A DNA stretch of 64,000 nucleotides, from NCBI GenBank assembly GCA_900319245.1, contig ONNQ01000007.1:29441-93440 (forward strand). Reading direction: 5' to 3'. This stretch comes from an uncultured Lachnospiraceae bacterium. Lineage in GTDB: Bacteria > Bacillota > Clostridia > Lachnospirales > Lachnospiraceae. Made by a program: the position numbers and the translations under genes. Position 1 is the first letter of the stretch. Every line of letters starts with the position of its first letter. Below are positions 43,326-51,470 of this stretch, in pieces. The notes below the pieces were generated by a model. That model was not told the DNA's origin. It made no database searches and worked only from the letters and a program-made list of their open reading frames with translations.

Positions 43326-43781
43326 ATGACGTTCGGAGAAAAGATCAGAACACTGCGATTACAGAACGGCTATTCCCAGGAACAGCTGGCTGCGATGACC
43401 GGCGTGACCAAACGTACGGTGCGCAACTGGGAAACAGGGGGCAAGTATCCCCGCAGCCAGGCGCTCTATGAAAAGCTGGCGGCTGCCCTTTCCTGCAGTG
43501 AGGAATACCTAAGGGGCGAGCAGGAATTGTTCCTGACAAAAGCCGCGGAGGAATTCGGGACCAGAGGACAGAGGCAGGCGCAGGCCTTTCTGGACAGCAC
43601 CCGCGCGATGTTTGCGGGCGGCGATCTGTCCCCGGAGGATATCGATATGATTGGCAGACATTTTATGGAGATGTTCTGGGAAGCCAAGGAGAACGCCCGG
43701 AAATATACGCCCAGGAAATATAGAAATGACGATGCCGATGATGCGGAAAGCGCCGCCGACAAAGAGCAGGGAACTGTCTGA
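43326..43781 (+). CDS. XRE-family transcriptional repressor
   Basis: A 151-residue regulator with an N-terminal Cro/CI-type helix-turn-helix (FGEKIRTLRLQNGYSQEQLAAMTGVTKRTVRNWETGGKYPRSQALYEKLAAAL, about 3-55) and a helical C-terminal half. The tail is charged (RKYRNDDADDAESAADKEQG). There is no peptidase domain, so it cannot self-cleave as LexA does. It is followed 12 nt later by an ImmA-type metallopeptidase gene, and such proteases inactivate their partner repressor in ICEBs1-like systems. Likely targets are its own promoter and the divergent polymerase gene, which share AGAGGAAAT boxes. No mobile element genes are near. Confidence 0.88.
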   Translation: MTFGEKIRTLRLQNGYSQEQLAAMTGVTKRTVRNWETGGKYPRSQALYEKLAAALSCSEEYLRGEQELFLTKAAEEFGTRGQRQAQAFLDSTRAMFAGGDLSPEDIDMIGRHFMEMFWEAKENARKYTPRKYRNDDADDAESAADKEQGTV

Positions 43782-43793
43782 GGGAGGCCTTCT

Positions 43794-44321
43794 ATGAGCA
43801 GACTTTACGTCTATCAGGCGATCGCGAAGCTGATCCGCCGGCACCGGACCCGCGATCCCTTTGAACTTATGGACGCCATGCATGTGCAGGTCCGTTTCTA
43901 TTACGACCTGATCGGTACCAAGGGATTTACGCGCTACTTTCTGCGGCAGTATTTTGTCGGCATTAATGGAAATCTCTCTGCGTCCGAGCAGCGCGTCGTC
44001 GCCGCCCACGAGCTGGGCCATATTGTGCTGCACGCAGAGGCGCTGAAAACGGCGCCGCTCTTCGACACGGCCGTCTATGACAAGAGGAGCAATACCGAAT
44101 ACGAGGCCAACCTGTTTGCCGCGGATCTGCTCATTGCGGACGAGGACGTGCTGACAGCTGCGGAAGGGCCGGACATGGATTATGACACCCTCTGTCTCTC
44201 CATGCATGTCAGCGCCGGCCTTATGAATTTCAAGCTCCGCAGCATGCAAAAAAGGGGGATCGATATCCCCCTTGTGTCCGAATGCGACAGCCGTTTCTTA
44301 TATAAGGATTCCGCTTCTTAG
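43794..44321 (+). CDS. ImmA/IrrE-family metallopeptidase
   Basis: A 175-residue zinc protease with the active-site helix AAHELGHIVLHAE (HExxH as HELGH, about 80-92) and the typical downstream YEANLFAADLLIADEDV stretch that supplies the third zinc ligand. Family members cut XRE-type repressors after a stress signal. It begins 12 nt after the repressor stop with GGAGG 6 nt before its ATG, so the two are co-translated. It most likely relieves repression of its own operon and perhaps of the divergent Y-family polymerase. It is convergent with modC, stop-to-stop 57 nt apart, with no clear terminator visible between. Confidence 0.9.
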   Translation: MSRLYVYQAIAKLIRRHRTRDPFELMDAMHVQVRFYYDLIGTKGFTRYFLRQYFVGINGNLSASEQRVVAAHELGHIVLHAEALKTAPLFDTAVYDKRSNTEYEANLFAADLLIADEDVLTAAEGPDMDYDTLCLSMHVSAGLMNFKLRSMQKRGIDIPLVSECDSRFLYKDSAS

Positions 44322-44378
44322 CGGCACGAATCCACGGTCTTTTGGTAATGAAGCGTAGAAGGCGACGTAGTGCACCCG

Positions 44379-45434
44379 TCACCGTAAGAGCATGATCGCG
44401 GCCGGATCCACCGTCAGCGCCGCCGGGATCCGGTTCTCGAATCCATGGTCGTGCATATCCCTGGGCAGTTTCCACCAAAGGCCGCAGGACAGTGTCACAT
44501 ACCACTCGAAGGGCAGTTCTGTGACGGTCGCATTGCCGACCGGGATCACATTCCGGCCCTCTCGCACGTATTGCTGCGCCGTACGGGCGTCCAGCGGCGT
44601 AAAATCGTGCGCTCGGATGCCCGCAAATGCGATTTCGTCCGTCACTTCCTCTGCCGTTGTCAGCTCCAGTCCGCCCCAATCGGGCGCGCAGATCCGGTGG
44701 AGCCCCAGCGGTATGATCCGCGATACATTTTTACAGCCCGTGAGCCTTGCGGCTTCCGCAGTTCCGGGTCTTTCAAACAGCGCTTTCGTATTTCCCTCTG
44801 CAATCACAGCCCCATCTTTGAGAAGGAGCAGGTAATCGCACAGCTGATAGGCCTCGTCGCGGTCATGGGTGACCAGCACCGAGAGCCCTTCATATTCCCG
44901 CAATACGTCCATCAGCTCCAGGCGCAGCCTCTCCCGCAGGAAGTAGTCCATGGCGGAAAACGGCTCGTCTAAAAGGATTGCCTCCGGCCTGTAGGCCATG
45001 ATCCTCGCCAGCGCCACTCTCTGCTGCTGTCCGCCGGACAATTCGCCCGGTCTTCGCTTCTCCAACCCATCCAGCTGGAATTTCCTGATCATCTCCTGCA
45101 CGCGGCCCGATGCGTCGATATCCCTGCCGTGCAGGCCCGCCATGATATTTTGTTCCACCGTCATTGTCGGGAACAGCGCATAGTTCTGAAACAGGTAGCC
45201 GACTTTGCGCGCCTGGGGACGCAGGTTGATCCTGGCCGATGCATCGAACAGAGTCCTGTCTCCCAGAACGATCCTGCCCTGATCCGGCTTCTCGATCCCG
45301 GCGATGGACTTCAGGGTCATGCTCTTGCCGCAGCCGGAGGCGCCCAGAATCCCGATCCGGGAGGCACTGCCGCTGTAACGGATCTGCAGTCTGAAATCAT
45401 TCAGTTTTTTGTCAATATCCAGATACAGATCCAT
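44379..45434 (-). CDS. modC: Molybdate ABC transporter ATP-binding protein
   Basis: Cytosolic ATPase driving molybdate (or tungstate) uptake with ModB; 351 residues. Walker A GASGCGKS is at 31-38, the ABC signature LSGGQQQRVALARI near 125 and Walker B AILLDEPFSAMD near 150, followed by the switch histidine (VLVTHDRDEA). Residues about 290-351 form a mop/TOBE-like tail that can bind oxyanion. The gene starts 3 nt after the modB stop (TAA-GAC-ATG), so it is translationally coupled, and it ends the molybdenum operon. Confidence 0.93.
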   Translation of the reverse strand: MDLYLDIDKKLNDFRLQIRYSGSASRIGILGASGCGKSMTLKSIAGIEKPDQGRIVLGDRTLFDASARINLRPQARKVGYLFQNYALFPTMTVEQNIMAGLHGRDIDASGRVQEMIRKFQLDGLEKRRPGELSGGQQQRVALARIMAYRPEAILLDEPFSAMDYFLRERLRLELMDVLREYEGLSVLVTHDRDEAYQLCDYLLLLKDGAVIAEGNTKALFERPGTAEAARLTGCKNVSRIIPLGLHRICAPDWGGLELTTAEEVTDEIAFAGIRAHDFTPLDARTAQQYVREGRNVIPVGNATVTELPFEWYVTLSCGLWWKLPRDMHDHGFENRIPAALTVDPAAIMLLR

Positions 45435-45437
45435 GTC

Positions 45438-46142
45438 TTACCAGCGCCTTCCGCCCTTCACTGCCTTTGCAGAGATCAGATTCATCACAAGGATGAACAC
45501 AAATGCGATCACAATGACAACCGCTGTCCATACGCCCGCCGTCACATAATCGCCGTCCTGAATGACCATGGCGATTCTCTGGGAGACGGTGGCTGTTTTG
45601 CCCGGTATATTGCCCGCCAGCATGCTCGTGGCGCCGTATTCGCCGAGCGCCCTGGCAAAGGTCAGGATCGTGCCGGACGCGATGCCCGGTCCCGCTGTTG
45701 GCATGACTACTGTCCAGAAGATCCTTATTTCCGACATGCCAAGCGTCCTCGCGGCATAGACCAGATTGGCGTCGATCTGCTCGAAGGCCGCTCTCGCATT
45801 CCGGTACATGAGGGGGAAGGCGATCACTGTGGCTGCAATGATGCACCCCAGCCAGGACTGGACCACCTTGATCCCGAATTCCTCGTAAAGGAGAATTCCC
45901 AAGGGCCTTCGCCTGCTGAAGAAAAGGAGCAGAAAGAAGCCTGCCACAGTAGGCGGCAGCACCAGCGGCATTGTCAAAATACCGTCGACCACCGCTCTCA
46001 CTCTGTCCGAAGCCTTGAGCACCCTGCGGGCCGCATAAATGCCCAGAAAGAACGAGATGATCGTCGCAACGATACCGGTCTTGATCGATATATATAAGGG
46101 GCTCCAGTCGAGCCGCTTTAATGCGTCCAGTACTGCTTCCAT
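45438..46142 (-). CDS. modB: Molybdate ABC transporter permease
   Basis: A 234-residue membrane permease with five or six hydrophobic segments. The EAA loop near residues 110-135 reads VYAARTLGMSEIRIFWTVVMPTAGPGIASG, which fits ModB/CysT-type permeases. Gene order modA-modB-modC and close spacing to modC make the role clear. AAAGGA stands 5 nt before the ATG. Confidence 0.93.
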   Translation of the reverse strand: MEAVLDALKRLDWSPLYISIKTGIVATIISFFLGIYAARRVLKASDRVRAVVDGILTMPLVLPPTVAGFFLLLFFSRRRPLGILLYEEFGIKVVQSWLGCIIAATVIAFPLMYRNARAAFEQIDANLVYAARTLGMSEIRIFWTVVMPTAGPGIASGTILTFARALGEYGATSMLAGNIPGKTATVSQRIAMVIQDGDYVTAGVWTAVVIVIAFVFILVMNLISAKAVKGGRRW

Positions 46143-46211
46143 AATTTTCCTTTAATCCAATTTACCGCCCACTATGCCGCCTCTTAGCGCTCCCCTCAGG
46201 CAGCAGACCGT

Positions 46212-47177
46212 TCACTCCACGTTTGTATCAAACAGATACGCGTCGAAGATCACCTTTGCTTCATCCGAAGTGATGAAGGTCACAAAATCGGCTGCAGCGG
46301 CAGCTTCCGCTTCACTCGCTTCATCATTGACTACCTGGCAGACCGGATAGATGACGTTGCCGGTCAGTTCATAACTGACTGTCTCGATGATATCCAGGCT
46401 GTCTTCATGTCCGTATGTATCAGACAGATAGGTCGTTCCCACTTCACAGGAGCCCTCCAGAACGGCCGTGAGGACCCGGGATACATTGCCCTGCTCGGAG
46501 ATCTCAACGCCGCCAAGTGCCTCTGAAACTTCCTGCGTTGTATAGACAGAAGGGTCATCCGTCTCAGGAAGGATGCCGAGATTCATCAGCGCCTGCCTTG
46601 TATATTTTCCCACAGGCACAGACCCGTCTGCAAGAGCCAAACTGGACGCTTTTCCGATATCAGAAAGCCCTGTCACTTCGCTCTGCGTGTCCTTTAATTT
46701 GATCACGACGACCTGGTTATTGAGCACGTTGGCGCGTGTTCCCTCGACGATCAGGCCATCCTCTTCCAGCGCGTTCATCTGTTTCTGCGCGGCAGAAAAG
46801 AAGACGTCGCAGGCATATCCCTCTTCGATCTGTGTGAGGAGTTTTCCGGAAGAATCCGCGTTAAAGACAATGCTCACATTAGGATGCGCCTCGTTATACT
46901 TGGCCGCCACTTCCTGCATAACCGTATTGAGGGACGCCGCGATGAAAACCTGAATTTCCACAGGCTCCTCCGTATTGGCTGCGCTCTCGTCGGCGGCCGC
47001 CTCCGCTTCGACAGCAGCTTCCGCTTCTGCCTCCGTCTCCTCTGCGCTGTCCTGCACCGCCTCTGCGGCTTCCTCCTGCGGCTCCGCGGCCGGCGCGGAA
47101 GTGCCTCCTCCGCACCCCGCCAGTGCTGATACAGTCATTGCGGCAGCAAGGAATGCGCCTATCCATCTTCGTTTCAA
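46212..47177 (-). CDS. modA: Molybdate-binding lipoprotein
   Basis: A 321-residue extracellular binding protein for molybdate or tungstate. The lipoprotein signal IGAFLAAAMTVSALAGC ends in LAGC and is followed by an Ala/Glu-rich linker to about residue 70. The ModA domain shows VFIAASLNTVMQEVAAKYNE with the oxyanion-binding ASL motif, FNADSSGKLLTQIEEG and DVFFSAAQKQMNALEEDG. The start codon is TTG (47177) with AAGGAG 6 nt before it; no ATG is suitably placed. It follows the MOSC-MogA gene after a gap that holds a nested inverted repeat, a possible control point for the transport part of the operon. Confidence 0.93.
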   Translation of the reverse strand: MKRRWIGAFLAAAMTVSALAGCGGGTSAPAAEPQEEAAEAVQDSAEETEAEAEAAVEAEAAADESAANTEEPVEIQVFIAASLNTVMQEVAAKYNEAHPNVSIVFNADSSGKLLTQIEEGYACDVFFSAAQKQMNALEEDGLIVEGTRANVLNNQVVVIKLKDTQSEVTGLSDIGKASSLALADGSVPVGKYTRQALMNLGILPETDDPSVYTTQEVSEALGGVEISEQGNVSRVLTAVLEGSCEVGTTYLSDTYGHEDSLDIIETVSYELTGNVIYPVCQVVNDEASEAEAAAAADFVTFITSDEAKVIFDAYLFDTNVE

Positions 47178-47229
47178 TTGCTTCTCCTTTCTTTGCGGCT
47201 TTTACGCCAACCGTTCGTTTTTATAAAAT

Positions 47230-47306
47230 ATAACGGTATTTTGACAAAGGCACAAGTTCCGGCAGGATCCATACCGCAGGAAACTTGTGCCCTCCGATAC
47301 CGTTAT
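47230..47306. promoter_or_regulatory. Nested inverted repeats upstream of modA
   Basis: An outer pair ATAACGGTAT / ATACCGTTAT (47230-47239 and 47297-47306) encloses GGCACAAGTT / AACTTGTGCC (47249-47258 and 47282-47291). The half-site CGTTATA resembles known ModE half-sites (CGTTATAT). It may be a ModE operator, an RNA hairpin controlling modA, or both. Confidence 0.45.
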
Positions 47307-47327
47307 AAACCAAATATTGTCACAGGA

Positions 47328-48278
47328 TCACTTTCTGGCGCATTCTGTCGCGCTTCCCCGAAGGATCTTCAGGCCGTGATCGAGGGAAGGAAGAATGAAG
47401 GATAAGCTTTCCTTCACGGCCTTGGGGCTGCCGGGCAGATTGACGATCAGCGTCCCCTTCCGGATCACAGACGCCCCGCGGCTGAGCATCGCTCTGTCCG
47501 TGATCTGCATGGAGCGCATGCGGATATACTCGGCAATGCCGGGTGCATTGCGGTCCGCCACCTCCATGGTCGCTTCCGGCGTGCGATCCCGCATAGAGAA
47601 TCCTGTGCCGCCGCTTGTGAGGACAAGATCCACGGCGCGCTGGTCCGCAAGGCGGATGAGTTCTTTCTTTAAGAGCAGCGGTTCATCCGGAAGGATCATC
47701 GTCTCTGCGATCTCATAGCCCGCCTCCTCCAGCATGCTGACTGCAGCCGGGCCGCTCTCATCCACGCGCTCGCCTCTGGCGCCCTTGTCGCTGAGTGTGA
47801 TGACAGCCGCTGTGAAAGGTCTGTCCGCAGCGGGCAGTTCTACCGTCATCTCATCGCCGGGCCTGATCACGCCTTCCGCCAACACTTCTGCAAAGACGCC
47901 CTCTCTTGGCATAATGCAGTCGCCGACTCTGCCTCGGATCGCGCAGCTGGTGTGACATTCCTTGCCGATCTGCGTCATTTTGAGCACGACGCTTCCGCAT
48001 CGGAAAATGGATCCGACAGGCAGACTTTTGAAATCAATGCCTTCTACCAGAAGGTTTTCGCCGAATGCGCCGTCATCGACCTGCGCGCCGCGCGCATTGA
48101 ACGCCTCTACTTTGTCATACGAGAGAAGGCTCACCTGTCTGTGCCATTTGCCGGCGTGCGCATCCCCATCGATGCCATGTCCGACGACAAAGCGGGCCTC
48201 TGCCACCGGCTTCTTCTCTGTTCCCTTCGCCGGGCTCGTACAGACTGCCTTCACAATTCCTTTTCTATTGTCTGCCAT
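47328..48278 (-). CDS. MOSC domain fused to MogA/MoaB-type molybdopterin protein
   Basis: A 316-residue cofactor-handling protein with two parts. Residues 1-150 are a MOSC domain (GHGIDGDAHAGKWHRQVSLLS, GENLLVEGIDF, and the conserved cysteine in GKECHTSCAIRG). Residues about 155-316 are a MogA-like domain (AAVITLSDKGARGERVDESGP, LVLTSGGTGFSMRDRTPEA, GTLIVNLPGSPKAVKESL) that adenylylates molybdopterin before metal insertion. The two are separate genes in many bacteria. ATG 48278 starts just after the moaA TAA, using a GGAGG that lies inside the moaA end, so the genes are coupled. Confidence 0.9.
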   Translation of the reverse strand: MADNRKGIVKAVCTSPAKGTEKKPVAEARFVVGHGIDGDAHAGKWHRQVSLLSYDKVEAFNARGAQVDDGAFGENLLVEGIDFKSLPVGSIFRCGSVVLKMTQIGKECHTSCAIRGRVGDCIMPREGVFAEVLAEGVIRPGDEMTVELPAADRPFTAAVITLSDKGARGERVDESGPAAVSMLEEAGYEIAETMILPDEPLLLKKELIRLADQRAVDLVLTSGGTGFSMRDRTPEATMEVADRNAPGIAEYIRMRSMQITDRAMLSRGASVIRKGTLIVNLPGSPKAVKESLSFILPSLDHGLKILRGSATECARK

Positions 48279-48279
48279 A

Positions 48280-49257
48280 TTATCCTCCGATTGCATTCAT
48301 CCCTGCTTCTTCCGTAATCTCCTCCGGCTTGTCAAAACAGTGCTCGCCGGGCTTGTGCATAACAGCCTCCCGGATTGCGTCCCGCAGCGCCTTGTCGACG
48401 TCCGTTCCTTCCGCACTTTCCCGCAGGATGGCCCGCAGGTCCACGCCGTCGCTAAAGCAAAGGCAGGTCTTGAGATAGCCTTGGGACGTGAGGCGGACTC
48501 TATTGCAGGTACCACAGAATTTGCCGTGTATGGCACTGATAAGTCCGATGCTGCCTCGATACCCCGGAATCTTGTAATAGACAGCCGGTCCGAATCCGTG
48601 CTCTCTTTCATCGATCATGATCCCACTGTACATGGTCTCCAGTTTCCGGTACAAGTCGCGATGATTGACAGTTTCATAGTTCCTGCCATACCCGATCGGC
48701 ATCATTTCGATAAAGCGGACGTCGATCGGATTCTCTTTGGCTATTGCGATCAGGCTTCGAATATTGTCATCACCAAGATCCAGGGAGACGGCGTTTACTT
48801 TGACGCGCATGCCCAGTTCCTGGGCGATATGAAGAGAACTCAGAACCGTTCCCAGTTCATCCGATCCGGTGATCTCTTTGTATGTACGTCTGTCTGTCGT
48901 ATCCAGACTGATGTTGACGGCATCTAATCCGGCTTCGATCAGCTCCGGCAGGAATAGGCCAAGCAGAACGCCGTTGGTCGTCAGCGTCACTTTATCAATG
49001 CCGTCTATGGATTTGAGTATTCGGACAAGGCCGGGCAGCCCCTTTCTGACAAGCGGCTCACCGCCCGTCAGTTTGATATGCCGGATCCCGTTTGCAGCGG
49101 CCGCCTGTGCGACGGTCCTGATCTCCTCGAAGGTGAGGATCTGCTGCATCGGAACCGACTCGATTCCATCCGGCATGCAGTACTTGCAGCGGAGATTGCA
49201 GCGGTCTGTCACAGAAATCCGCAAATAATCAATCGTTCTTCCGTACTGATCGATCAT
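48280..49257 (-). CDS. moaA: GTP 3',8-cyclase, molybdenum cofactor biosynthesis
   Basis: Radical-SAM enzyme for the first step of molybdopterin synthesis, 325 residues. The SAM-binding [4Fe-4S] motif is [12 protein letters not shown] (C20, C24, C27). The second cluster uses [20 protein letters not shown] near the C-terminus. [10 protein letters not shown] is the typical GGEP motif. ATG 49257 overlaps the moaC stop in ATGA, so it is coupled to MoaC, its partner in making cyclic pyranopterin phosphate. The C-terminus is about 30 residues longer than GG-ending relatives at [20 protein letters not shown], but still ends in GG. Confidence 0.95.
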   Translation of the reverse strand: MIDQYGRTIDYLRISVTDRCNLRCKYCMPDGIESVPMQQILTFEEIRTVAQAAAANGIRHIKLTGGEPLVRKGLPGLVRILKSIDGIDKVTLTTNGVLLGLFLPELIEAGLDAVNISLDTTDRRTYKEITGSDELGTVLSSLHIAQELGMRVKVNAVSLDLGDDNIRSLIAIAKENPIDVRFIEMMPIGYGRNYETVNHRDLYRKLETMYSGIMIDEREHGFGPAVYYKIPGYRGSIGLISAIHGKFCGTCNRVRLTSQGYLKTCLCFSDGVDLRAILRESAEGTDVDKALRDAIREAVMHKPGEHCFDKPEEITEEAGMNAIGG

Positions 49258-49760
49258 GACACTGTACCTCCGCCGGGCGTAGTCTCCCCGGGATGCACGA
49301 AGTCGCCGCTCTTGCCGCCCTTCTTGGTGCAAAGGCGGATCTTCCCAATCTCCATGGTCTTATCCACCGCCTTGCACATATCGTAGACCGTAAGGAGTGC
49401 GGTCGAGACGCCGGTCAGCGCCTCCATCTCAACGCCTGTCCTGCCGGTCGTCTTTGCTGTGCAGAAGGCCCGGACCTCATTGTTCTCCTCGTGCAGTTCA
49501 AAGTCCACCGCGAGCTTGGTCAGATTCAGAATATGGCAGAGGGGAATCAGTTCCGACGTCTTCTTGGCGCCCATGATGCCGGCCACTCTGGCCACGCCCA
49601 GTACGTCGCCCTTCTTCATGCCGCCGTCCCGGACCTTCACAAAGCATTCCCGGCTCATGAAAATGCTGCCGCGGGCCACGGCGATCCTTTCCGTCTCCTC
49701 TTTGCCGCTGACGTCCACCATCCAGGCGTTTCCATCTCCGTCAAAATGTGTAAAATCCAT
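49254..49760 (-). CDS. moaC: Cyclic pyranopterin monophosphate synthase
   Basis: Converts the MoaA product to cyclic pyranopterin monophosphate; 168 residues. Family marks are [31 protein letters not shown] at the start, [21 protein letters not shown] near 75 and [27 protein letters not shown] near 115-140, all matching MoaC active-site segments. The end overlaps moaA by 4 nt, and the start lies 3 nt after the MoeA-like gene. Confidence 0.95.
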   Translation of the reverse strand: MDFTHFDGDGNAWMVDVSGKEETERIAVARGSIFMSRECFVKVRDGGMKKGDVLGVARVAGIMGAKKTSELIPLCHILNLTKLAVDFELHEENNEVRAFCTAKTTGRTGVEMEALTGVSTALLTVYDMCKAVDKTMEIGKIRLCTKKGGKSGDFVHPGETTPGGGTVS

Positions 49761-49763
49761 ATC

Positions 49764-50822
49764 TTATTTTCCCTTTCCGAATCCGCAGTTGGGGAATGTG
49801 CAGACCGGGCAATTGAGGCACAGTCCGCCTTCTCCGTAGGACGAAAGGTCCTCCGCTGTGATCTCGTCATCCGCCATGACATGGGGCAGAACCAGATCGA
49901 AGATGGTTCTCCTAGCGTACATCACGCAGCCGGGCAGACCCATGATCGTCACCGTTCTGGGATTGTTCCCCTCTGTCACCGTATAGTAAGCGAGTAAGAA
50001 CATAGCACCGGGAAGGACCGGCGCCCCGTAGGAGACGATCCGCGCGCCCGTATTCTTGATCGCAAGCGGCGTCTTGTCATCGGGGTCGACGCTCATCCCG
50101 CCGGTACAGCAGACAATATCCGCGCCTTCGTCGACCATTTTCAAGATAGAAGCGGTCACTTTGGTGTCATCGTCATTCCAGATCTCATGGTCGATGATCT
50201 CTGTGTCGAACTGCGCGAATTTCTCCTTGATCACAGGCGTAAAGGTATCCTCGATCCTGCCGTAATACACTTCGTTGCCGGTCGTCACGATGCCCACTTT
50301 CTTGTGGGTAAAGGGGCGCAGAGAAAGAATGGGGTGTCCTCCGGTCTCCGCCATGCAGGCTTTCTCCGCCGCGCGCATCTTTTCTTCCTCGATGACCAGC
50401 GGTATGATCCTTGTTCCGGCCAGCTTGTCTCCCTTCGCCACCGCAAATCCGCCATGCCTTGTGGCGATCATCATCTGCCCGAACCGATTGACTGCCCTTA
50501 GACCGCCGCGATGCACCTTTAAAAGCCCCGGACACTCTGCCCTGAGCTCAATCTTGCCCTCCTTGACCTCGGAGCGGGACATATGAGGGCCTTCACACAT
50601 ACGGCATAGAATTTCCGCCGCCTCATTTTCGTGCAGAATTCCCTCTTTCTTCTCCCATACATAGAGCTGGTCCTTGCCGACGCTCAAAAGCACCGGAATA
50701 TCTTCCTTGGTCACAATGTGCCCTTTGCGGAATACGGCGTCCTTCGTGACGCCCTTTATGATCTGCGTGATATCGTGGCAAAGCACAGCGCCTTCCGCAT
50801 CGACTGTCCTGATCAGTTTCAT
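49764..50822 (-). CDS. MoeA/MoaB-like molybdopterin-binding protein with Cys-rich tail
   Basis: A 352-residue protein whose central part has the molybdopterin-binding fold of MoeA/MogA (KKVGIVTTGNEVYYGRIED, ADIVCCTGGMSVDPDDKTPLAI, TVTIMGLPGCVMYARRTIFDLVLP). It lacks the full four-domain layout of E. coli MoeA. The last ~20 residues carry four cysteines (LCLNCPVCTFPNCGFGKGK), a pattern seen in proteins binding an iron-sulfur cluster. It probably inserts or stores metal-cofactor for a molybdenum hydroxylase; the exact step is inferred. ATG 50822 overlaps the ModE-type gene in ATGA. Confidence 0.8.
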   Translation of the reverse strand: MKLIRTVDAEGAVLCHDITQIIKGVTKDAVFRKGHIVTKEDIPVLLSVGKDQLYVWEKKEGILHENEAAEILCRMCEGPHMSRSEVKEGKIELRAECPGLLKVHRGGLRAVNRFGQMMIATRHGGFAVAKGDKLAGTRIIPLVIEEEKMRAAEKACMAETGGHPILSLRPFTHKKVGIVTTGNEVYYGRIEDTFTPVIKEKFAQFDTEIIDHEIWNDDDTKVTASILKMVDEGADIVCCTGGMSVDPDDKTPLAIKNTGARIVSYGAPVLPGAMFLLAYYTVTEGNNPRTVTIMGLPGCVMYARRTIFDLVLPHVMADDEITAEDLSSYGEGGLCLNCPVCTFPNCGFGKGK

Positions 50823-51247
50823 TCCTGTCCCCCATATCCTTCTGCACTGCTCTTGTCTGCGCCTTCAGTCAATGCAAAACACGTCGCAAACAGCGCTTCT
50901 GCGCTCTGCTGTACTTTGACAGACAAGGCTTTATAAGCGTCAAGAAATCTTCGTCCCTCACTGGTAAGCCGTGCCCCGCCGCCGCTCGCACCGCCGCTCC
51001 AGCGTTCAAGGAGCGCAAACCCAAGTTCCTTTTCCGTGTTCTTGATGATCCTGCTCCCTTTGGAATACGAGAGATCCATCTTCGCGCACGCCTCCTGGAT
51101 CGAGCCGAGCGCATCGATATTCTCTAAAAGCTCTGCTGTGCCCGGGCCAAAAAAGAGGCCCTGCTTAGCCATTCGCAGCTTGACCACAGGGCGCAGCGCT
51201 GTTCCAAATTCATTTCCGGTGATGTGCTTCTCTTTCTTCCTTCGCAT
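50819..51247 (-). CDS. ModE-type molybdenum-responsive regulator, DNA-binding domain only
   Basis: A 142-residue protein with the ModE winged-helix region (RMAKQGLFFGPGTAELLENIDALGSIQEACAKMDLSYSKGSRIIKNTEKELGFALLERWSGGASGGGARLTSEGRRFLDAY). It lacks the molbindin (Mop) domains of E. coli ModE, so it may sense the metal in another way or through a partner. It is the first gene of the operon and overlaps the MoeA-like gene by 4 nt. AGAGGA precedes the ATG. It likely controls this operon through the CGTTATA-type sites at 51367 and 47230. Confidence 0.85.
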   Translation of the reverse strand: MRRKKEKHITGNEFGTALRPVVKLRMAKQGLFFGPGTAELLENIDALGSIQEACAKMDLSYSKGSRIIKNTEKELGFALLERWSGGASGGGARLTSEGRRFLDAYKALSVKVQQSAEALFATCFALTEGADKSSAEGYGGQE

Positions 51248-51332
51248 GCAGCATTCCTCTCATTGGGTCGTCGGAGTAAGGCGCAGTTCTCATTATGTAT
51301 AATGATTCCGTCTGTTATGATTTCAAAAACGC

Positions 51333-51378
51333 CGTTCGTTCATTTTATTAAAACCGTACCAACATTATATAACGAACG
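51333..51378. promoter_or_regulatory. Inverted repeat upstream of the molybdenum operon
   Basis: CGTTCGTT (51333-51340) and AACGAACG (51371-51378) are a perfect inverted pair. The right arm is part of ATATAACG (51366-51373), the same motif as in the repeat upstream of modA (47228-47235). It is a candidate ModE site. Confidence 0.4.
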
Positions 51379-51387
51379 AAGGTAAAT

Positions 51388-51421
51388 AAAAAGACACAAT
51401 CCCGTAGGACTGTGCCTTTTT
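51388..51421 (-). terminator. Terminator of the Dap dehydrogenase gene
   Basis: AAAAAGACACAATCC pairs with GGACTGTGCCTTTTT (two mismatched or G-U positions) around a CGTA loop; TTTTTATTT follows on the minus strand. It lies 50 nt past the stop at 51471. Confidence 0.8.
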
Positions 51422-51470
51422 CGATCATTCTATACAATGCCAACCATGCGAGCCGATGTCTCGGAAACGA

